Source: Streptomyces sp. Edi2
Lineage (GTDB): Bacteria; Actinomycetota; Actinomycetes; Streptomycetales; Streptomycetaceae
Direction of reading: 5' to 3'
DNA: 64,000 nucleotides
Assembly (NCBI RefSeq): GCF_040253635.1
Contig: NZ_JBEJGX010000003.1
Span: 2,852,001 to 2,916,000, forward strand
Each line of letters starts with the position of its first letter. The first letter of the stretch is position 1. Both the position numbers and the translations under genes were made by a program. Shown one piece after another: positions 1 to 8,989 of this stretch. Under the pieces are notes generated by a model. The model was given only the letters and a program-made list of their open reading frames with translations. It was not told where the DNA came from and ran no database searches.

Positions 1-35
1 CCCGCATCCTGGAGCGGGCGGCCGGGGAGGCATGA
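1..35 (+). CDS. C-terminal fragment of an upstream gene (partial)
   Basis: The third frame from base 3 reads RILERAAGEA and then TGA at 33-35. Nine of the ten sense codons end in G or C, as expected for the 3' end of a high-GC actinobacterial gene. Only ten residues are visible, so no family can be assigned. It is the only sign of a gene entering from the left edge. Confidence 0.4.
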   Translation, partial: RILERAAGEA

Positions 36-303
36 GGAGGCGGAGGCCCGGCGAGGGACAACCTCCGACCGGCCGGAATGCCTCCGCCCTCGCCGGAATA
101 CCCTCCGTCCCCGTCGGAATACCCTCCGTCCCCGCCGCGTTGTGGCCCGCAAGGGGCGTCCGCAACCCTTACGGGATGCGGCCGCCCCGGCCCTTAATGG
201 CCCGCGCGCCCCCAGCGCCTTCGTTCAGCCCAGCGCCCCGCGCCGCCTCAGTGGCCCGCGCCGCCGCCCCAGCGCCCCCGCCGCCCCAGTGGCTGCGCGC
301 CCC
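36..303. other. Intergenic spacer with short tandem repeat
   Basis: I see no convincing gene here. About three copies of a 21-bp unit (core GGAATACCCTCCGTCCCCG) lie between roughly 77 and 137. The rest, up to the 3' end of the metallo-hydrolase, is a C-rich tract with CAGCGCCC-like repeats. Confidence 0.4.
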
Positions 304-933
304 TCAGTGCCCCCGCTTGATCCACTCCTCCAGATGCGGGGCCTCCGCCCCGATCGTCGTCGGGTCGCCGTGTCCGGTACGGACCTGGGTCGCGGGCGGC
401 AGGGTCAGCAGCCGGTCCCGGATCGAGGCCACGATCGTCGGGAAGTCCGAGAAGGACCGGCCGGTGGCGCCGGGGCCGCCCTGGAAGAGGGTGTCGCCGG
501 TGAAAACGGTGCCCAGCTCGCGGGCGTAGAGGCAGACCGCGCCGGGCGCATGGCCCGGGGTGTGCAGCACGGTCAGATCCGTACCGGCGATGGTCAGCAC
601 CTGGCCGTCCGCCAGCTCCGCGTCCGGCGCGGTGTCCGCGTGGGTCATCTTCCACAACGGCAGGTCGGCGGGGTGCAGATGGATCCGGGCACCGGTGCGG
701 GAGGCCAGCGCCGGGGCCGCGTCGATGTGGTCGTCGTGCCCATGGGTGCAGACGATCGCCCGCAGCGTCCGGCCGCCGAGGGCTTCGAGGATGGCGTCGG
801 CGTCATGGGAGGCGTCGATGACGATCGCCTCGTCGTCGTCGCCGACGATCCAGACGTTGTTGTCGACGTCCCAGGTGCCGCCGTCGAGGGAGAAGGTTCC
901 GGAGGTGACCAGGTGGTCGATACGGGCCGCCAT
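304..933 (-). CDS. MBL-fold metallo-hydrolase (glyoxalase II-like)
   Basis: This is a 209-aa metallo-beta-lactamase-fold hydrolase. The metal-binding THGHDDH is at residues 63-69, TPGH at 125-128 and the TGDTLF strand at 145-150, with a late His in GHGD near 187. Its ATG overlaps the stop of the upstream formaldehyde dehydrogenase gene by one base (TGATG), so the two are translationally coupled. The pairing is common in actinobacteria. It suggests hydrolysis of a mycothiol thioester such as S-formylmycothiol, although the substrate cannot be read from sequence and a general glyoxalase II activity is the alternative. The length is normal for small single-domain members. Confidence 0.88.
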   Translation of the reverse strand: MAARIDHLVTSGTFSLDGGTWDVDNNVWIVGDDDEAIVIDASHDADAILEALGGRTLRAIVCTHGHDDHIDAAPALASRTGARIHLHPADLPLWKMTHADTAPDAELADGQVLTIAGTDLTVLHTPGHAPGAVCLYARELGTVFTGDTLFQGGPGATGRSFSDFPTIVASIRDRLLTLPPATQVRTGHGDPTTIGAEAPHLEEWIKRGH

Positions 934-2018
934 CAGAGCGTCACCACCGAACGCAGGACGTCGCCCGCGTGCATCCGCTCGAAGGCCTGCTCCACGTCCT
1001 CGATGCCGATGGTCTCCGTGACGAACGCCCCCAGGTCGATCCGGCCCTGCAGATGCAGGTCGATCAGCATCGGGAAGTCACGGGAGGGCAGGCAGTCGCC
1101 GTACCAGGAGGATTTGAGGGCGCCGCCGCGGCCGAAGACGTCCAGGAGGGGGAGTTCCAGGGTCATGTCCGGGGTGGGGACGCCGACCAGGACGACGGTG
1201 CCGGCCAGATCGCGGGCGTAGAACGCCTGCCGGTAGGTCTCGGGGCGGCCGACCGCGTCGATGACGACGTCCGCGCCGAAGCCGCCGGTCAGTTCGCGGA
1301 TCGCCTCGACGGGGTCGGCGGTACGGGAGTTGACCGTGTGGGTGGCGCCCATGGAGCGCGCGGTCTCCAGCTTGCGGTCGTCGATGTCCACCGCGACGAT
1401 CGTGACCGCACCGGCCAGCCGCGCGCCCACCACGGCCGCATCGCCGACGCCGCCGCAGCCGATGACCGCGACCGAGTCGCCGCGCCCGACGCCACCGGTG
1501 TTGATCGCGGCGCCGATGCCCGCCATCACCCCGCAGCCCAGCAGCCCGGCCGCCTCGGGCGCCACCCGGGGGTCGACCTTGGTGCACTGCCCGGCGGCGA
1601 CCAGCGTCTTGTCGGCGAAGGCGCCGATGCCCAGTGCCGGGGTCAGCTCCGTGCCGTCCTTGAGCGTCATCTTCTGGCGGGCGTTGTGGGTGTCGAAGCA
1701 GTACTGGGGGCGGCCCCGCAGACAGGCGCGGCACTGGCCGCACACCGCCCGCCAGTTGAGGACGACGAAGTCCCCCGGCGCCACATCGGTGACCCCGGCG
1801 CCGACCGACTCCACGACGCCGGCGGCCTCGTGCCCGAGCAGGAACGGGAAGTCGTCGTTGATGCCGCCCTGCTTGTAGTGCAGATCGGTGTGGCACACCC
1901 CGCACGTCTGAATCTTCACCACGGCCTCGCCGGGGCCCGGATCCGGCACCAGGATGGTCTCCAGCCGGACCGGTTCGTTCTTCCCCGGCGCAATCACGCC
2001 GCGCACTTCCTGTGCCAT
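933..2018 (-). CDS. mscR: S-(hydroxymethyl)mycothiol dehydrogenase (formaldehyde detoxification)
   Basis: Zinc-dependent medium-chain alcohol dehydrogenase of 361 aa. The catalytic zinc ligands start in CGVCHTDLH near residue 38. The structural zinc loop [15 protein letters not shown] lies near 95-110, and the Rossmann glycine motif GCGGVG is near 190. The sequence resembles NAD/mycothiol-dependent formaldehyde dehydrogenase, which oxidises the spontaneous formaldehyde-mycothiol adduct in the cytoplasm. I chose the ATG of MAQEV because GAAAGGGG sits about eight bases upstream; a six-codon N-terminal extension is open but less likely. The next gene downstream, a metallo-hydrolase, overlaps by one base and probably completes the pathway. 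Confidence 0.9.
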   Translation of the reverse strand: MAQEVRGVIAPGKNEPVRLETILVPDPGPGEAVVKIQTCGVCHTDLHYKQGGINDDFPFLLGHEAAGVVESVGAGVTDVAPGDFVVLNWRAVCGQCRACLRGRPQYCFDTHNARQKMTLKDGTELTPALGIGAFADKTLVAAGQCTKVDPRVAPEAAGLLGCGVMAGIGAAINTGGVGRGDSVAVIGCGGVGDAAVVGARLAGAVTIVAVDIDDRKLETARSMGATHTVNSRTADPVEAIRELTGGFGADVVIDAVGRPETYRQAFYARDLAGTVVLVGVPTPDMTLELPLLDVFGRGGALKSSWYGDCLPSRDFPMLIDLHLQGRIDLGAFVTETIGIEDVEQAFERMHAGDVLRSVVTL

Positions 2019-2348
2019 CGGGACAGCCCCTTTCAAAGATCACGTACGGGACCACTGTGGCGCGCCGCCACCGATCCGTGCCTCACCGTACGCGCGCCGG
2101 GCCACCGGGCACAGGACCACGGCCGGGTCCGTGATCTCCGGTCCGGGACCGCCGGGCGCACGCCCGCTCGTGGTGCCCGCGGGCGACCTACTCGCGTCTG
2201 CAGAGGGAGTGGGCGGCCAGGGAGCGTCATGGCTGTCAAGAGTCCGTACCCATGAGCCTTTGCCAAGGGTTGAATCTTCGCGCGTAGAGACCGACTTGAG
2301 GCTCTGTTAGACCTACGGGGTCCACTCATGTCTCCTGAGGAGTCGCGC
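2019..2348. other. Divergent intergenic region (mscR / HAD phosphatase)
   Basis: This spacer separates divergently transcribed genes and should hold both promoters. The stretch from about 2255 to 2330 is less GC-rich than its surroundings, and TTGAAT and TTAGAC hexamers occur in it. No -35/-10 pair with good spacing stands out. I see no RNA gene or repeat. Confidence 0.3.
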
Positions 2349-3182
2349 ATGCCCCGCCCCGCCCGTTTCCGCCCCGCCCTCACCCGGAGAGCCCGGCTCG
2401 GCGCCGCGACGGTCGCCGCCCTCGTCACCGGCACCGCGGTCTTCGGCATAGGCCAGGCCACCGCCGAACACTCCGTGCCGCGCACCGACAAAGAGATCCC
2501 CAACCTCACGCAGGTGCAGGACAAGATCAAGGCGTACTACGGCGACACGGTGACGGCGGACGGCGAGCACTACGCCTCCCCGCACAGCAACTACGCCCGC
2601 CAGGTCCGCGGCATCGAGGCCAAGGCCCGCGGCTACCTGTCCAAGGCCCTTGCGCAGCACGGCCGGACGGGCAAGCAGGGCAAGGAAGGCAAGCAGGCCA
2701 AGCCGGCCATCGTCCTCGACATGGACGACACGACCCTGCTCACCTACAACTACGAGCTCCAGGTCGGCTTCCACTACACCGAGGAGAGCCAGGACAAGTA
2801 CCTGGCCCACCACGACATGGACCCGGTCTTCGGCATGAACCGGCTCGTGAACTGGGCGCACGCCAAGGGCGCCGAGGTGTTCTTCCTGACCGGCCGCAAG
2901 GAGGCGCAGCGCGACTGGAGCGTGCGCAACCTCACGAACGTCGGCTACGACGTGCCCCTGGACAGCCGGCACGTCTACCTGAAGAACAAGGAGCACCCGC
3001 CGGCCTACCTGCCCTGCGGCGCCACCTGCACGACGGTCGAGTACAAGTCGGGCACCCGCAAGCACATCGAGTCTCTCGGCTACCGCCTCGTCGCCAACTT
3101 CGGGGACCAGTACAGCGATCTGAACGGCGGTGCCGGGGACCGGACGTTCAAGCTGCCGAACCCGATGTACTACCTGCCGTAG
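2349..3182 (+). CDS. Secreted HAD-superfamily acid phosphatase
   Basis: 277 aa. A twin-Arg-containing basic N-terminus, a hydrophobic stretch (residues 18-38) and a probable cleavage after ATA-type residues indicate export. The HAD nucleophile motif is DMDDTTLL at 124-131. A second conserved element, FLTGRKE, is near 187, and the acidic motif GDQYSDL is near 253. This is the class IIIB acid phosphatase layout found in many secreted Streptomyces phosphatases. The second ATG was chosen because TGAGGAG lies seven bases upstream; an ATG 21 bases earlier is in frame. It stands alone, facing rnz convergently across a shared terminator. The substrate is probably a phosphomonoester but is not determined. 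Confidence 0.85.
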   Translation: MPRPARFRPALTRRARLGAATVAALVTGTAVFGIGQATAEHSVPRTDKEIPNLTQVQDKIKAYYGDTVTADGEHYASPHSNYARQVRGIEAKARGYLSKALAQHGRTGKQGKEGKQAKPAIVLDMDDTTLLTYNYELQVGFHYTEESQDKYLAHHDMDPVFGMNRLVNWAHAKGAEVFFLTGRKEAQRDWSVRNLTNVGYDVPLDSRHVYLKNKEHPPAYLPCGATCTTVEYKSGTRKHIESLGYRLVANFGDQYSDLNGGAGDRTFKLPNPMYYLP

Positions 3183-3238
3183 GAGCGCGGCGCACGGCCG
3201 CGGAAGCACGGCGCGCACGCCCGGAGCGGCGCGGCACA

Positions 3239-3266
3239 CGCCCGGCGGACGGATCTCCGCCGGGCG
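3239..3266. terminator. Bidirectional terminator between HAD phosphatase and rnz
   Basis: A perfect 11-bp inverted repeat (CGCCCGGCGGA and its complement, six-base loop) lies between two convergent stop codons. There is no U-tract, which is usual for Streptomyces terminators. Confidence 0.75.
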
Positions 3267-3267
3267 T

Positions 3268-4173
3268 TCAGCGCCGCTTGGGCACCGGCACCCGCATCAG
3301 GTCCTTGGCGATGGTCAGCTCGCCCGTGAAGCCCGCCGCGCGGGCCTGCCGCTCGAACTCGGTGGGGTCGTCGTAGCGCTGCGAGAAATGCGTCAGCACG
3401 AGGTGCCGCACCCCCGCCGACGCCGCGACCTGCGCCGCCTGCCCGGCGGTCAGGTGCCCGTGGTCGGTGGCCAGCTGAACGTCCTCGTCCAGGAACGTCG
3501 ACTCGATGACCAGCATGTCCGCCCCCTCCGCGAGGGCATGGACGCCGTCGCAGAGGCGGGTGTCCATGACGAACGCGAAGCGCTGGCCGGGGCGCCGCTC
3601 GCTCACCTCGTCGAGGGTGACGCCGTTCAGCTCGCCGAGCCGCCGGAGGCGCCCGACGTCCGGTCCGGCGATGCCGTGCGCCGCCAGCCGCTCCGGCAGC
3701 ATCCGGCGCGCGTCCGGCTCGATGAGCCGGTAGCCGTACGACTCGACCGGGTGCGAGAGCTTGCGCGCCTCCAGGACGTACGCCGCCGAGCGCTCCAGCT
3801 CACCGTCGACGGCCACCGGCCGCTTCACCAGCCGGACCGTCTCCCGGTACGCGGTGGCATAGCGCAGCCGGTCGAAGAAGTGCTCGCCACTGGCCGGGTA
3901 GTGGGCGGTGACCGGGTGCGGCACCCGGTCGAGGTTGATCCGCTGGATCACCCCGGCCAGGCCGAGCGAGTGGTCGCCGTGGAAGTGCGTGATGCAGATC
4001 CGGTGGAGGTCGTGGGCGGCGACCCCGGCGCGCAGCATCTGCCGCTGGGTTCCCTCGCCGGGGTCGAAGAGCAGCCCCTGGCCGTCCCACCGCAGCAGGT
4101 AGCCATTGTGGTTGCGGTGCCGTGTGGGAACCTGGCTCGCGGTGCCGAGGACCACCAATTCACGTACGGACAC
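3268..4173 (-). CDS. rnz: Ribonuclease Z (tRNA 3' end processing)
   Basis: A 301-aa metallo-beta-lactamase nuclease that removes tRNA 3' trailers. The diagnostic HFHGDHSLG motif is near residues 63-71, after an N-terminal strand and the DPGEGTQRQ segment characteristic of RNase Z. Further metal ligands follow (MDTR near 186 and a late HFSQRY). The length fits the short bacterial form. It starts at GTG and lies six bases downstream of the HIT gene, implying cotranscription. The window's two tRNA-Ala genes lack an encoded CCA, so a trailer-cleaving nuclease is needed for them. Confidence 0.93.
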   Translation of the reverse strand: MSVRELVVLGTASQVPTRHRNHNGYLLRWDGQGLLFDPGEGTQRQMLRAGVAAHDLHRICITHFHGDHSLGLAGVIQRINLDRVPHPVTAHYPASGEHFFDRLRYATAYRETVRLVKRPVAVDGELERSAAYVLEARKLSHPVESYGYRLIEPDARRMLPERLAAHGIAGPDVGRLRRLGELNGVTLDEVSERRPGQRFAFVMDTRLCDGVHALAEGADMLVIESTFLDEDVQLATDHGHLTAGQAAQVAASAGVRHLVLTHFSQRYDDPTEFERQARAAGFTGELTIAKDLMRVPVPKRR

Positions 4174-4179
4174 GGTGCG

Positions 4180-4548
4180 TTACCCGGGGGGCCACTGCAG
4201 GCCGCGGCCGCCGAGCACGTGCAGGTGGGCGTGGAAGACGGTCTGGCCCGCGCCGGCGCCGGTGTTGAAGACGACCCGGTAGCCCCGGTCCTCGACCTTG
4301 TCCTCGGCGGCGACCTCGCGGGACTCGCGCAGTATGTCGGCGATGACCTGCGGTTCGGCGGCGGCCAGGCTCGCGGCGTCCGGGTAGTGCACCTTGGGGA
4401 TCACCAGGACGTGCGTGGGCGCCTGGGGGTTGATGTCGCGGAACGCGACGGTGGTGTCGGTCTCCCGGACGATGGTCGCCGGAACCTCTCCCGCCACGAT
4501 CTTGCAGAACAGGCAGTCGGCCTGCGGTTCTCCCGCCACCGGTGGCAC
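4180..4548 (-). CDS. HIT-family nucleotide hydrolase
   Basis: 122 aa, the usual size of an Hint-type HIT protein. The N-terminal CLFCKIVAGEVPA contains the CxxC often found in bacterial HIT proteins. The C-terminal HAHLHVLGG carries the histidine triad and the nucleophilic histidine. Members hydrolyse AMP-N or AMP-S bonds of aminoacyl-adenylate-like substrates in the cytosol. It sits immediately upstream of rnz and 168 bp downstream of rsmE on the same strand. The physiological substrate is not predictable. Confidence 0.92.
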   Translation of the reverse strand: MPPVAGEPQADCLFCKIVAGEVPATIVRETDTTVAFRDINPQAPTHVLVIPKVHYPDAASLAAAEPQVIADILRESREVAAEDKVEDRGYRVVFNTGAGAGQTVFHAHLHVLGGRGLQWPPG

Positions 4549-4716
4549 CTCCCGGGTCGTGTGTCGTACGCACGGTGCGCACGGCCTCGGATGCTACCGG
4601 GCGGGCCGTATCCGGGCGTCCACCCCACCCCACGCCGCGCGGTCCCCGCCGCCCGGAACCGCACACCGCACGGGAGGGCTGGTCGCCCGGAGGTCCGGGG
4701 CGGCCGGTGTGACTCC

Positions 4717-5460
4717 CTAGCTCCAGCGCCCCGTGCGCCCCAGCAGCAGCGCCGTGGCCGCGGTGCCCGCCGTGGAGGTGCGCAGCACGGTCGTCCCCAG
4801 GCGGTAGGGCCCCGCGCCCGCCTCGGCGAAGAGGGCGAGCTCTTCCGGGGAGACACCGCCTTCCGGCCCGACGACGAGCACGATCCGGCCCTCGGCGGGG
4901 AGTTCGGCGGTGGCGAGCGGGGAGCTGCCCTCCTCGTGGAGGACGGCGGCGAAGTCGGCGTCGGCGAGCAGGGTGGCCACCTGCTTGGTCGTCAGCGGGT
5001 CCGCGACCTCGGGGAAGGTCAGCCGGCGCGACTGCTTGCCCGCCTCACGGGCCGTGGCACGCCATTTGCCCAGCGATTTGGCGGCCCGCTCGCCCTTCCA
5101 CTGGGTGACGCAACGCGCCGCCGCCCAGGGCACGATGCCGTCCACACCGGTCTCGGTCATCGTCTCGACGGCCAGCTCGCCGCGGTCGCCCTTGGGGAGC
5201 GCCTGGACGACGGTGATCGTGGGTTCCGGCGGCGCCTCGGTGCGCAGCTCCGCGACGGCGACGGTGAGCCGGTCCTTGCCCTCGACGGCGGCGACCGTGC
5301 CGTGCGCGCCCGCTCCGCGGCCGTCCGTCAGGACGACCTCCTCACCGGCCCGCAGCCGGCGCACCGACACCGCGTGCCGGCCCTCGGGACCGTCCAGGGT
5401 CAGCGTGCCGCCGGCCCGTACGTCCGCGAGCGAATCGACGAGGAACACCGGCGCGGTCAT
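4717..5460 (-). CDS. rsmE: 16S rRNA m3U1498 methyltransferase
   Basis: A 247-aa SPOUT-fold SAM methyltransferase. The N-terminal PUA-like domain has the conserved GRHAVSVRRLRAGEEV segment. The C-terminal knot carries VGPEGGVSPEELALF near 185-200 and the closing RLGTTVLRTSTAG signature of RsmE near 220. It methylates N3 of U1498 in the decoding region of 16S rRNA. Its ATG overlaps the stop of the preceding nitronate monooxygenase gene (ATGA), so translation is coupled. In many bacteria rsmE follows dnaJ closely; here the monooxygenase is inserted between them. Confidence 0.93.
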   Translation of the reverse strand: MTAPVFLVDSLADVRAGGTLTLDGPEGRHAVSVRRLRAGEEVVLTDGRGAGAHGTVAAVEGKDRLTVAVAELRTEAPPEPTITVVQALPKGDRGELAVETMTETGVDGIVPWAAARCVTQWKGERAAKSLGKWRATAREAGKQSRRLTFPEVADPLTTKQVATLLADADFAAVLHEEGSSPLATAELPAEGRIVLVVGPEGGVSPEELALFAEAGAGPYRLGTTVLRTSTAGTAATALLLGRTGRWS

Positions 5461-6551
5461 GCGGCGCCACCGGCGCCCGGGTGGCTCAACGCGGCGCGCG
5501 CCGCTTCCAGTTCACCCGCCAGTACTTCCACGAGCTGCCCGGCAGGCAGCTCCCGCGCCAGCCGGTGCCCCTGCCCCGCCCACAGGTTCATGCCCTGCGC
5601 GTCGCCCGCCTTGGCCGCGGCCTTGCGCACCGTGGAGGTGAGGTAGTGGACGGCGGGGTAGGCGGCCGGGGCGTACGGGCCGTGCTCGCGCAGGAAGCGG
5701 TTGACCAGTCCGCGGGCGGGCCGCCCGGAGAACGCCCGGGTCAACTCCGTATGCGTGAACAGCGGGTTGGTCAGCGCCTGCTTGTGCAGCGGGTTGGCGC
5801 CCGATTCGGGGGTGGCCAGGAAGGCGGTGCCCAGCTGCGCCATGCTCGCCCCGGCGGCCAGCACCGACGCGATCTGCGCCCCGCGCATCAGCCCGCCCGC
5901 GGCGATCACCGGGATCTGTACGGCCTCCCGGACCTGGCCGAGCAGCGCCAGCAGTCCCAGCCCCGCGCCGGTGCCGTCCGCATGCGGATCGTCCCGGTGG
6001 GTGCCCTGGTGGCCGCCGGCCTCCACGCCCTGCACGCACACCGCGTCGGCACCCGACCACTGGGCGGCCTGCGCCTCGGCGGCGGTGGTGACCGTGACAA
6101 TGGTGTACGTACCGACCGCGGCGAAGGAGTCGAGGACGGCACGCGAGGGGCAGCCGAAGGTGAAGGACACCACCGGCACCGGGTCGTCCCGCAGGATCGC
6201 GAGCTTGGCCTCGTAGCCGTCGTCGATGGGCCCGTCGATGTCACCGAGCTCGGTCTCGTACCAGGCGGCCTCGCCCGCGAGTTGCTCGCGGTAGACCTCG
6301 ACGACCGAGCCGTCGGCCAGCGAGGGCTGCGGCATGAAGAGGTTGACGCCGAAGGGCCGGTCGGTCAGCGACCGCAGCTGTTTGATCTCCTGGTACATGC
6401 CGTCGGCGGTTTTGTAGCCGGCGGCGAGGAAGCCGAGACCGCCGGCGCCGCAGACGGCGGCGGCCAGCTCGGGTCCGGAGCCGCCTCCCGCCATCGGGGC
6501 CTGCACGATCGGATGGCGGCAGAGATCGGTCAGTGCGGTGGGCATGCGCAC
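5457..6551 (-). CDS. Nitronate monooxygenase (FMN-dependent)
   Basis: 364 aa, TIM-barrel flavoprotein of the NPD/2-nitropropane dioxygenase family, which oxidises toxic alkyl nitronates to carbonyl compounds and nitrite. The N-terminal PIVQAPMAGG, the FGVNLF segment, the mid-protein CVQGVEAGGHQG and the FMN-phosphate-binding VIAAGGLMRG are all present. The catalytic His of the family fits the AGGHQG loop. Two in-frame ATGs (6551 and 6545) are possible starts. It lies between dnaJ and rsmE with a 4-bp overlap to rsmE, suggesting it belongs to the hrcA heat-shock transcript or a sub-operon of it. Confidence 0.88.
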   Translation of the reverse strand: MRMPTALTDLCRHPIVQAPMAGGGSGPELAAAVCGAGGLGFLAAGYKTADGMYQEIKQLRSLTDRPFGVNLFMPQPSLADGSVVEVYREQLAGEAAWYETELGDIDGPIDDGYEAKLAILRDDPVPVVSFTFGCPSRAVLDSFAAVGTYTIVTVTTAAEAQAAQWSGADAVCVQGVEAGGHQGTHRDDPHADGTGAGLGLLALLGQVREAVQIPVIAAGGLMRGAQIASVLAAGASMAQLGTAFLATPESGANPLHKQALTNPLFTHTELTRAFSGRPARGLVNRFLREHGPYAPAAYPAVHYLTSTVRKAAAKAGDAQGMNLWAGQGHRLARELPAGQLVEVLAGELEAARAALSHPGAGGAA

Positions 6552-6641
6552 ATCGTGTCACGCCCACCGCGCCGTTCTGAACCGGGGCCGAGGCCGCCGC
6601 GCCGCCCGGGGAACGGCTCCGGCCCCCGGGCTCACCTGCGG

Positions 6642-7778
6642 CTATCGCCCGTTGAACGCATCCTTCAGGCGCGAGAAGAGTCCCTGCTGCCCCGGCTGGA
6701 ACTGCCCCGTGGGCCGCTCCTCCCCGCGGAGCTTGGCCAGCCGCCGCAACAGGTCCTCCTGGTCGGCGTCGAGCTTGGACGGCGTCATCACCTCGACGTG
6801 GACGATGAGATCGCCCCGGCCGCCGCCCCGCAGATGGGTCACACCGCGCTGGTGCAGCGGAATCGACTGGCCGGACTGGGTACCGGGCCGGACATCGATC
6901 TCCTCCACCCCGTCCAGCGTCTCCAGCGGGCACTTCGTGCCCAGCGCCGCCGCCGTCATCGGGATGGTGACCGTGCAGTGCAGATCGTCGCCGCGCCGCT
7001 GGAAGACCGAGTGCGCCACCTCGTGGATCTCCACATAGAGATCACCGGCGGGGCCGCCGCCCGGACCGACCTCGCCCTCGCCCGCAAGCTGGATGCGGGT
7101 GCCGTTGTCGACACCGGCCGGGATCTTGACGGTGAGCGTGCGGCGCGAGCGGATCCGGCCGTCGCCGGCGCACTCGTGGCACGGCGTCGGCACGACCGTG
7201 CCGAAGCCCTGGCACTGCGGGCACGGCCTGGACGTCATGACCTGGCCGAGGAAGGACCGGGTGACCTGGGAGACCTCACCGCGGCCGCGGCACATGTCAC
7301 AGGTCTGCGCCGAGGTGCCGGGAGCCGCGCCCTCACCGCTGCAGGTCGTACAGACGACGGCGGTGTCGACCTGGATGTCCTTGGTGGTGCCGAAGGCGGC
7401 TTCGTTCAGCTCGATGTCGAGCCGGATCATGGCGTCCTGGCCACGGCGGGTGCGCGAGCGCGGTCCGCGCTGCGACGCGGTGCCGAAGAAGGCGTCCATG
7501 ATGTCGGAGAAGTTGCCGAAGCCCGCGCCGAAGCCGCCCGCGCCCTGGCCGCCGCCGGCCTGCGAGAGGGGGTCCCCGCCGAGGTCGTAGACCTGCTTCT
7601 TCTGCGGGTCCGACAGCACCTCGTAAGCGGCGTTGATCTCCTTGAACCGCTCCTGGGTCTTCGGATCCGGGTTCACGTCCGGGTGCAGCTCACGCGCCAG
7701 CCGGCGGAAGGCCTTCTTGATCTGGTCCTGCGAGGCGTCGCGTCCGATACCGAGGACCGAGTAGTAATCCGTGGCCAC
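6642..7778 (-). CDS. dnaJ: Chaperone DnaJ (DnaJ2)
   Basis: 378-aa type I J-protein. The J domain (1-70) contains the LHPDVNPD motif that activates DnaK. A Gly-rich linker (about 78-100) follows. Then come four zinc-binding CxxCxGxG repeats (CTTCSGEG, CDMCRGRG, CPQCQGFG, CHECAGDG, roughly 145-215) and the substrate-binding C-terminal domains. It starts at GTG, directly abutting the hrcA stop, with a GGAG ribosome-binding site inside the end of hrcA. In streptomycetes this second DnaJ is controlled with hrcA rather than by HspR, and the CIRCE element upstream of hrcA agrees. Confidence 0.95.
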   Translation of the reverse strand: MATDYYSVLGIGRDASQDQIKKAFRRLARELHPDVNPDPKTQERFKEINAAYEVLSDPQKKQVYDLGGDPLSQAGGGQGAGGFGAGFGNFSDIMDAFFGTASQRGPRSRTRRGQDAMIRLDIELNEAAFGTTKDIQVDTAVVCTTCSGEGAAPGTSAQTCDMCRGRGEVSQVTRSFLGQVMTSRPCPQCQGFGTVVPTPCHECAGDGRIRSRRTLTVKIPAGVDNGTRIQLAGEGEVGPGGGPAGDLYVEIHEVAHSVFQRRGDDLHCTVTIPMTAAALGTKCPLETLDGVEEIDVRPGTQSGQSIPLHQRGVTHLRGGGRGDLIVHVEVMTPSKLDADQEDLLRRLAKLRGEERPTGQFQPGQQGLFSRLKDAFNGR

Positions 7779-8795
7779 TTACGACTCCGCGAGGATTTGT
7801 CCGACGTAACGTGCCACTGCGCGTACCGCTCCCATCGTTCCGGGGTAGTCCATGCGGGTCGGTCCGACCACGCCGAGTTTGGCGACTGCCTCGTCGCCCG
7901 AACCGTAGCCGACCGTGACGACCGATGTGGACGCCAGGCCTTCATGGGCATTCTCATGCCCGATACGTACGGTCATGCCCGAGTCCTTGGCTTCCCCGAG
8001 CAGCTTGAGCATCACCACATGCTCCTCAAGGGCCTCCAGCACCGGCCGGATGGTCAAGGGGAAATCGTGTCCGAAGCGCGTGAGATTGGCGGTACCGCCG
8101 ATCATCAGCCGCTCTTCGGTCTCTTCCACCAGAGTTTCCAGCAACACCGACAGCACTGTCGAGACCGTGCCGCGGTCGTCCTGCTCGAAGGACTCCGGAA
8201 GATCCTGCACCAACTGCGGCACATCCGCGAACCGGCGACCGACGACCCGGCTGTTGAGCCGGGCCCGCAGATCCGCCAGGGAGGCTTCGCCGAACGGTGC
8301 CTGGCAGTCGATGAGCCGCTGCTCGACCCGGCCGGTGTCCGTGATCAGTACGAGCATCAGCCGGGCCGGGGCCAGGGCCAGCAGCTCGACATGCCGGACC
8401 GTGGACCGGGTCAGGGACGGATACTGCACGACGGCGACCTGCCGGGTCAGCTGCGCCAGCAGCCGGACCGTGCGGCCCACCACGTCGTCGAGGTCGACGG
8501 CGCCGTCCAGGAAGTTCTGGATCGCCCGCCGCTCCGGGCTGGACAGCGGCTTGACGCCGGCCAGCTTGTCGACGAACAGGCGGTAGCCCTTGTCGGTCGG
8601 GATCCGCCCGGCGCTGGTGTGCGGCTGGGCGATGAACCCCTCGTCCTCCAGGGCCGCCATGTCGTTGCGGATGGTGGCCGGGGAGACCCCGAGCCGGTGG
8701 CGTTCGGTGAGCGCCTTGGAGCCGACCGGCTCCTCCGTCCCGACGTAGTCCTGGACGATGGCGCGCAGCACCTCCAGCCTGCGTTCACTGAGCAT
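7779..8795 (-). CDS. hrcA: Heat-inducible transcription repressor HrcA
   Basis: 338 aa. An N-terminal winged helix (1-75, with [20 protein letters not shown] as the recognition region) is followed by a GAF-like dimerisation and inserted domain, as in HrcA. It binds CIRCE to repress groE operons and, judging by the operator in front of this gene, itself. The ATG of MLSERRLEV was chosen over an upstream in-frame start because GGAGGT lies about six bases before it and it matches the usual HrcA N-terminus. It is the first gene of an operon with dnaJ. Confidence 0.95.
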   Translation of the reverse strand: MLSERRLEVLRAIVQDYVGTEEPVGSKALTERHRLGVSPATIRNDMAALEDEGFIAQPHTSAGRIPTDKGYRLFVDKLAGVKPLSSPERRAIQNFLDGAVDLDDVVGRTVRLLAQLTRQVAVVQYPSLTRSTVRHVELLALAPARLMLVLITDTGRVEQRLIDCQAPFGEASLADLRARLNSRVVGRRFADVPQLVQDLPESFEQDDRGTVSTVLSVLLETLVEETEERLMIGGTANLTRFGHDFPLTIRPVLEALEEHVVMLKLLGEAKDSGMTVRIGHENAHEGLASTSVVTVGYGSGDEAVAKLGVVGPTRMDYPGTMGAVRAVARYVGQILAES

Positions 8796-8836
8796 CCCGC
8801 GCACCTCCAGTCCGGCCGTCCGCCGCTTCGTCTTCC

Positions 8837-8863
8837 CTGGCACTCACACGGGCCGAGTGCCAG
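8837..8863 (-). promoter_or_regulatory. CIRCE operator (HrcA-binding site)
   Basis: A perfect 9-9-9 inverted repeat with arms CTGGCACTC and GAGTGCCAG around a nine-base spacer. It matches the CIRCE consensus (TTAGCACTC-N9-GAGTGCTAA) apart from compensated outer bases. It ends 41 bp upstream of the hrcA ATG, in position to autoregulate hrcA-dnaJ. Confidence 0.92.
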
Positions 8864-8989
8864 ACCTTGGGCCAGTGTACGGCCGGGTAGCACGGGTGCG
8901 GCAAGGGCGGGCGCGCGGAGTACCCGCCCGATGACCGGGATCGGCCGATCTGTCGGGCAACGCTATCGCGATGGCGCTAGCGTCTCGGT

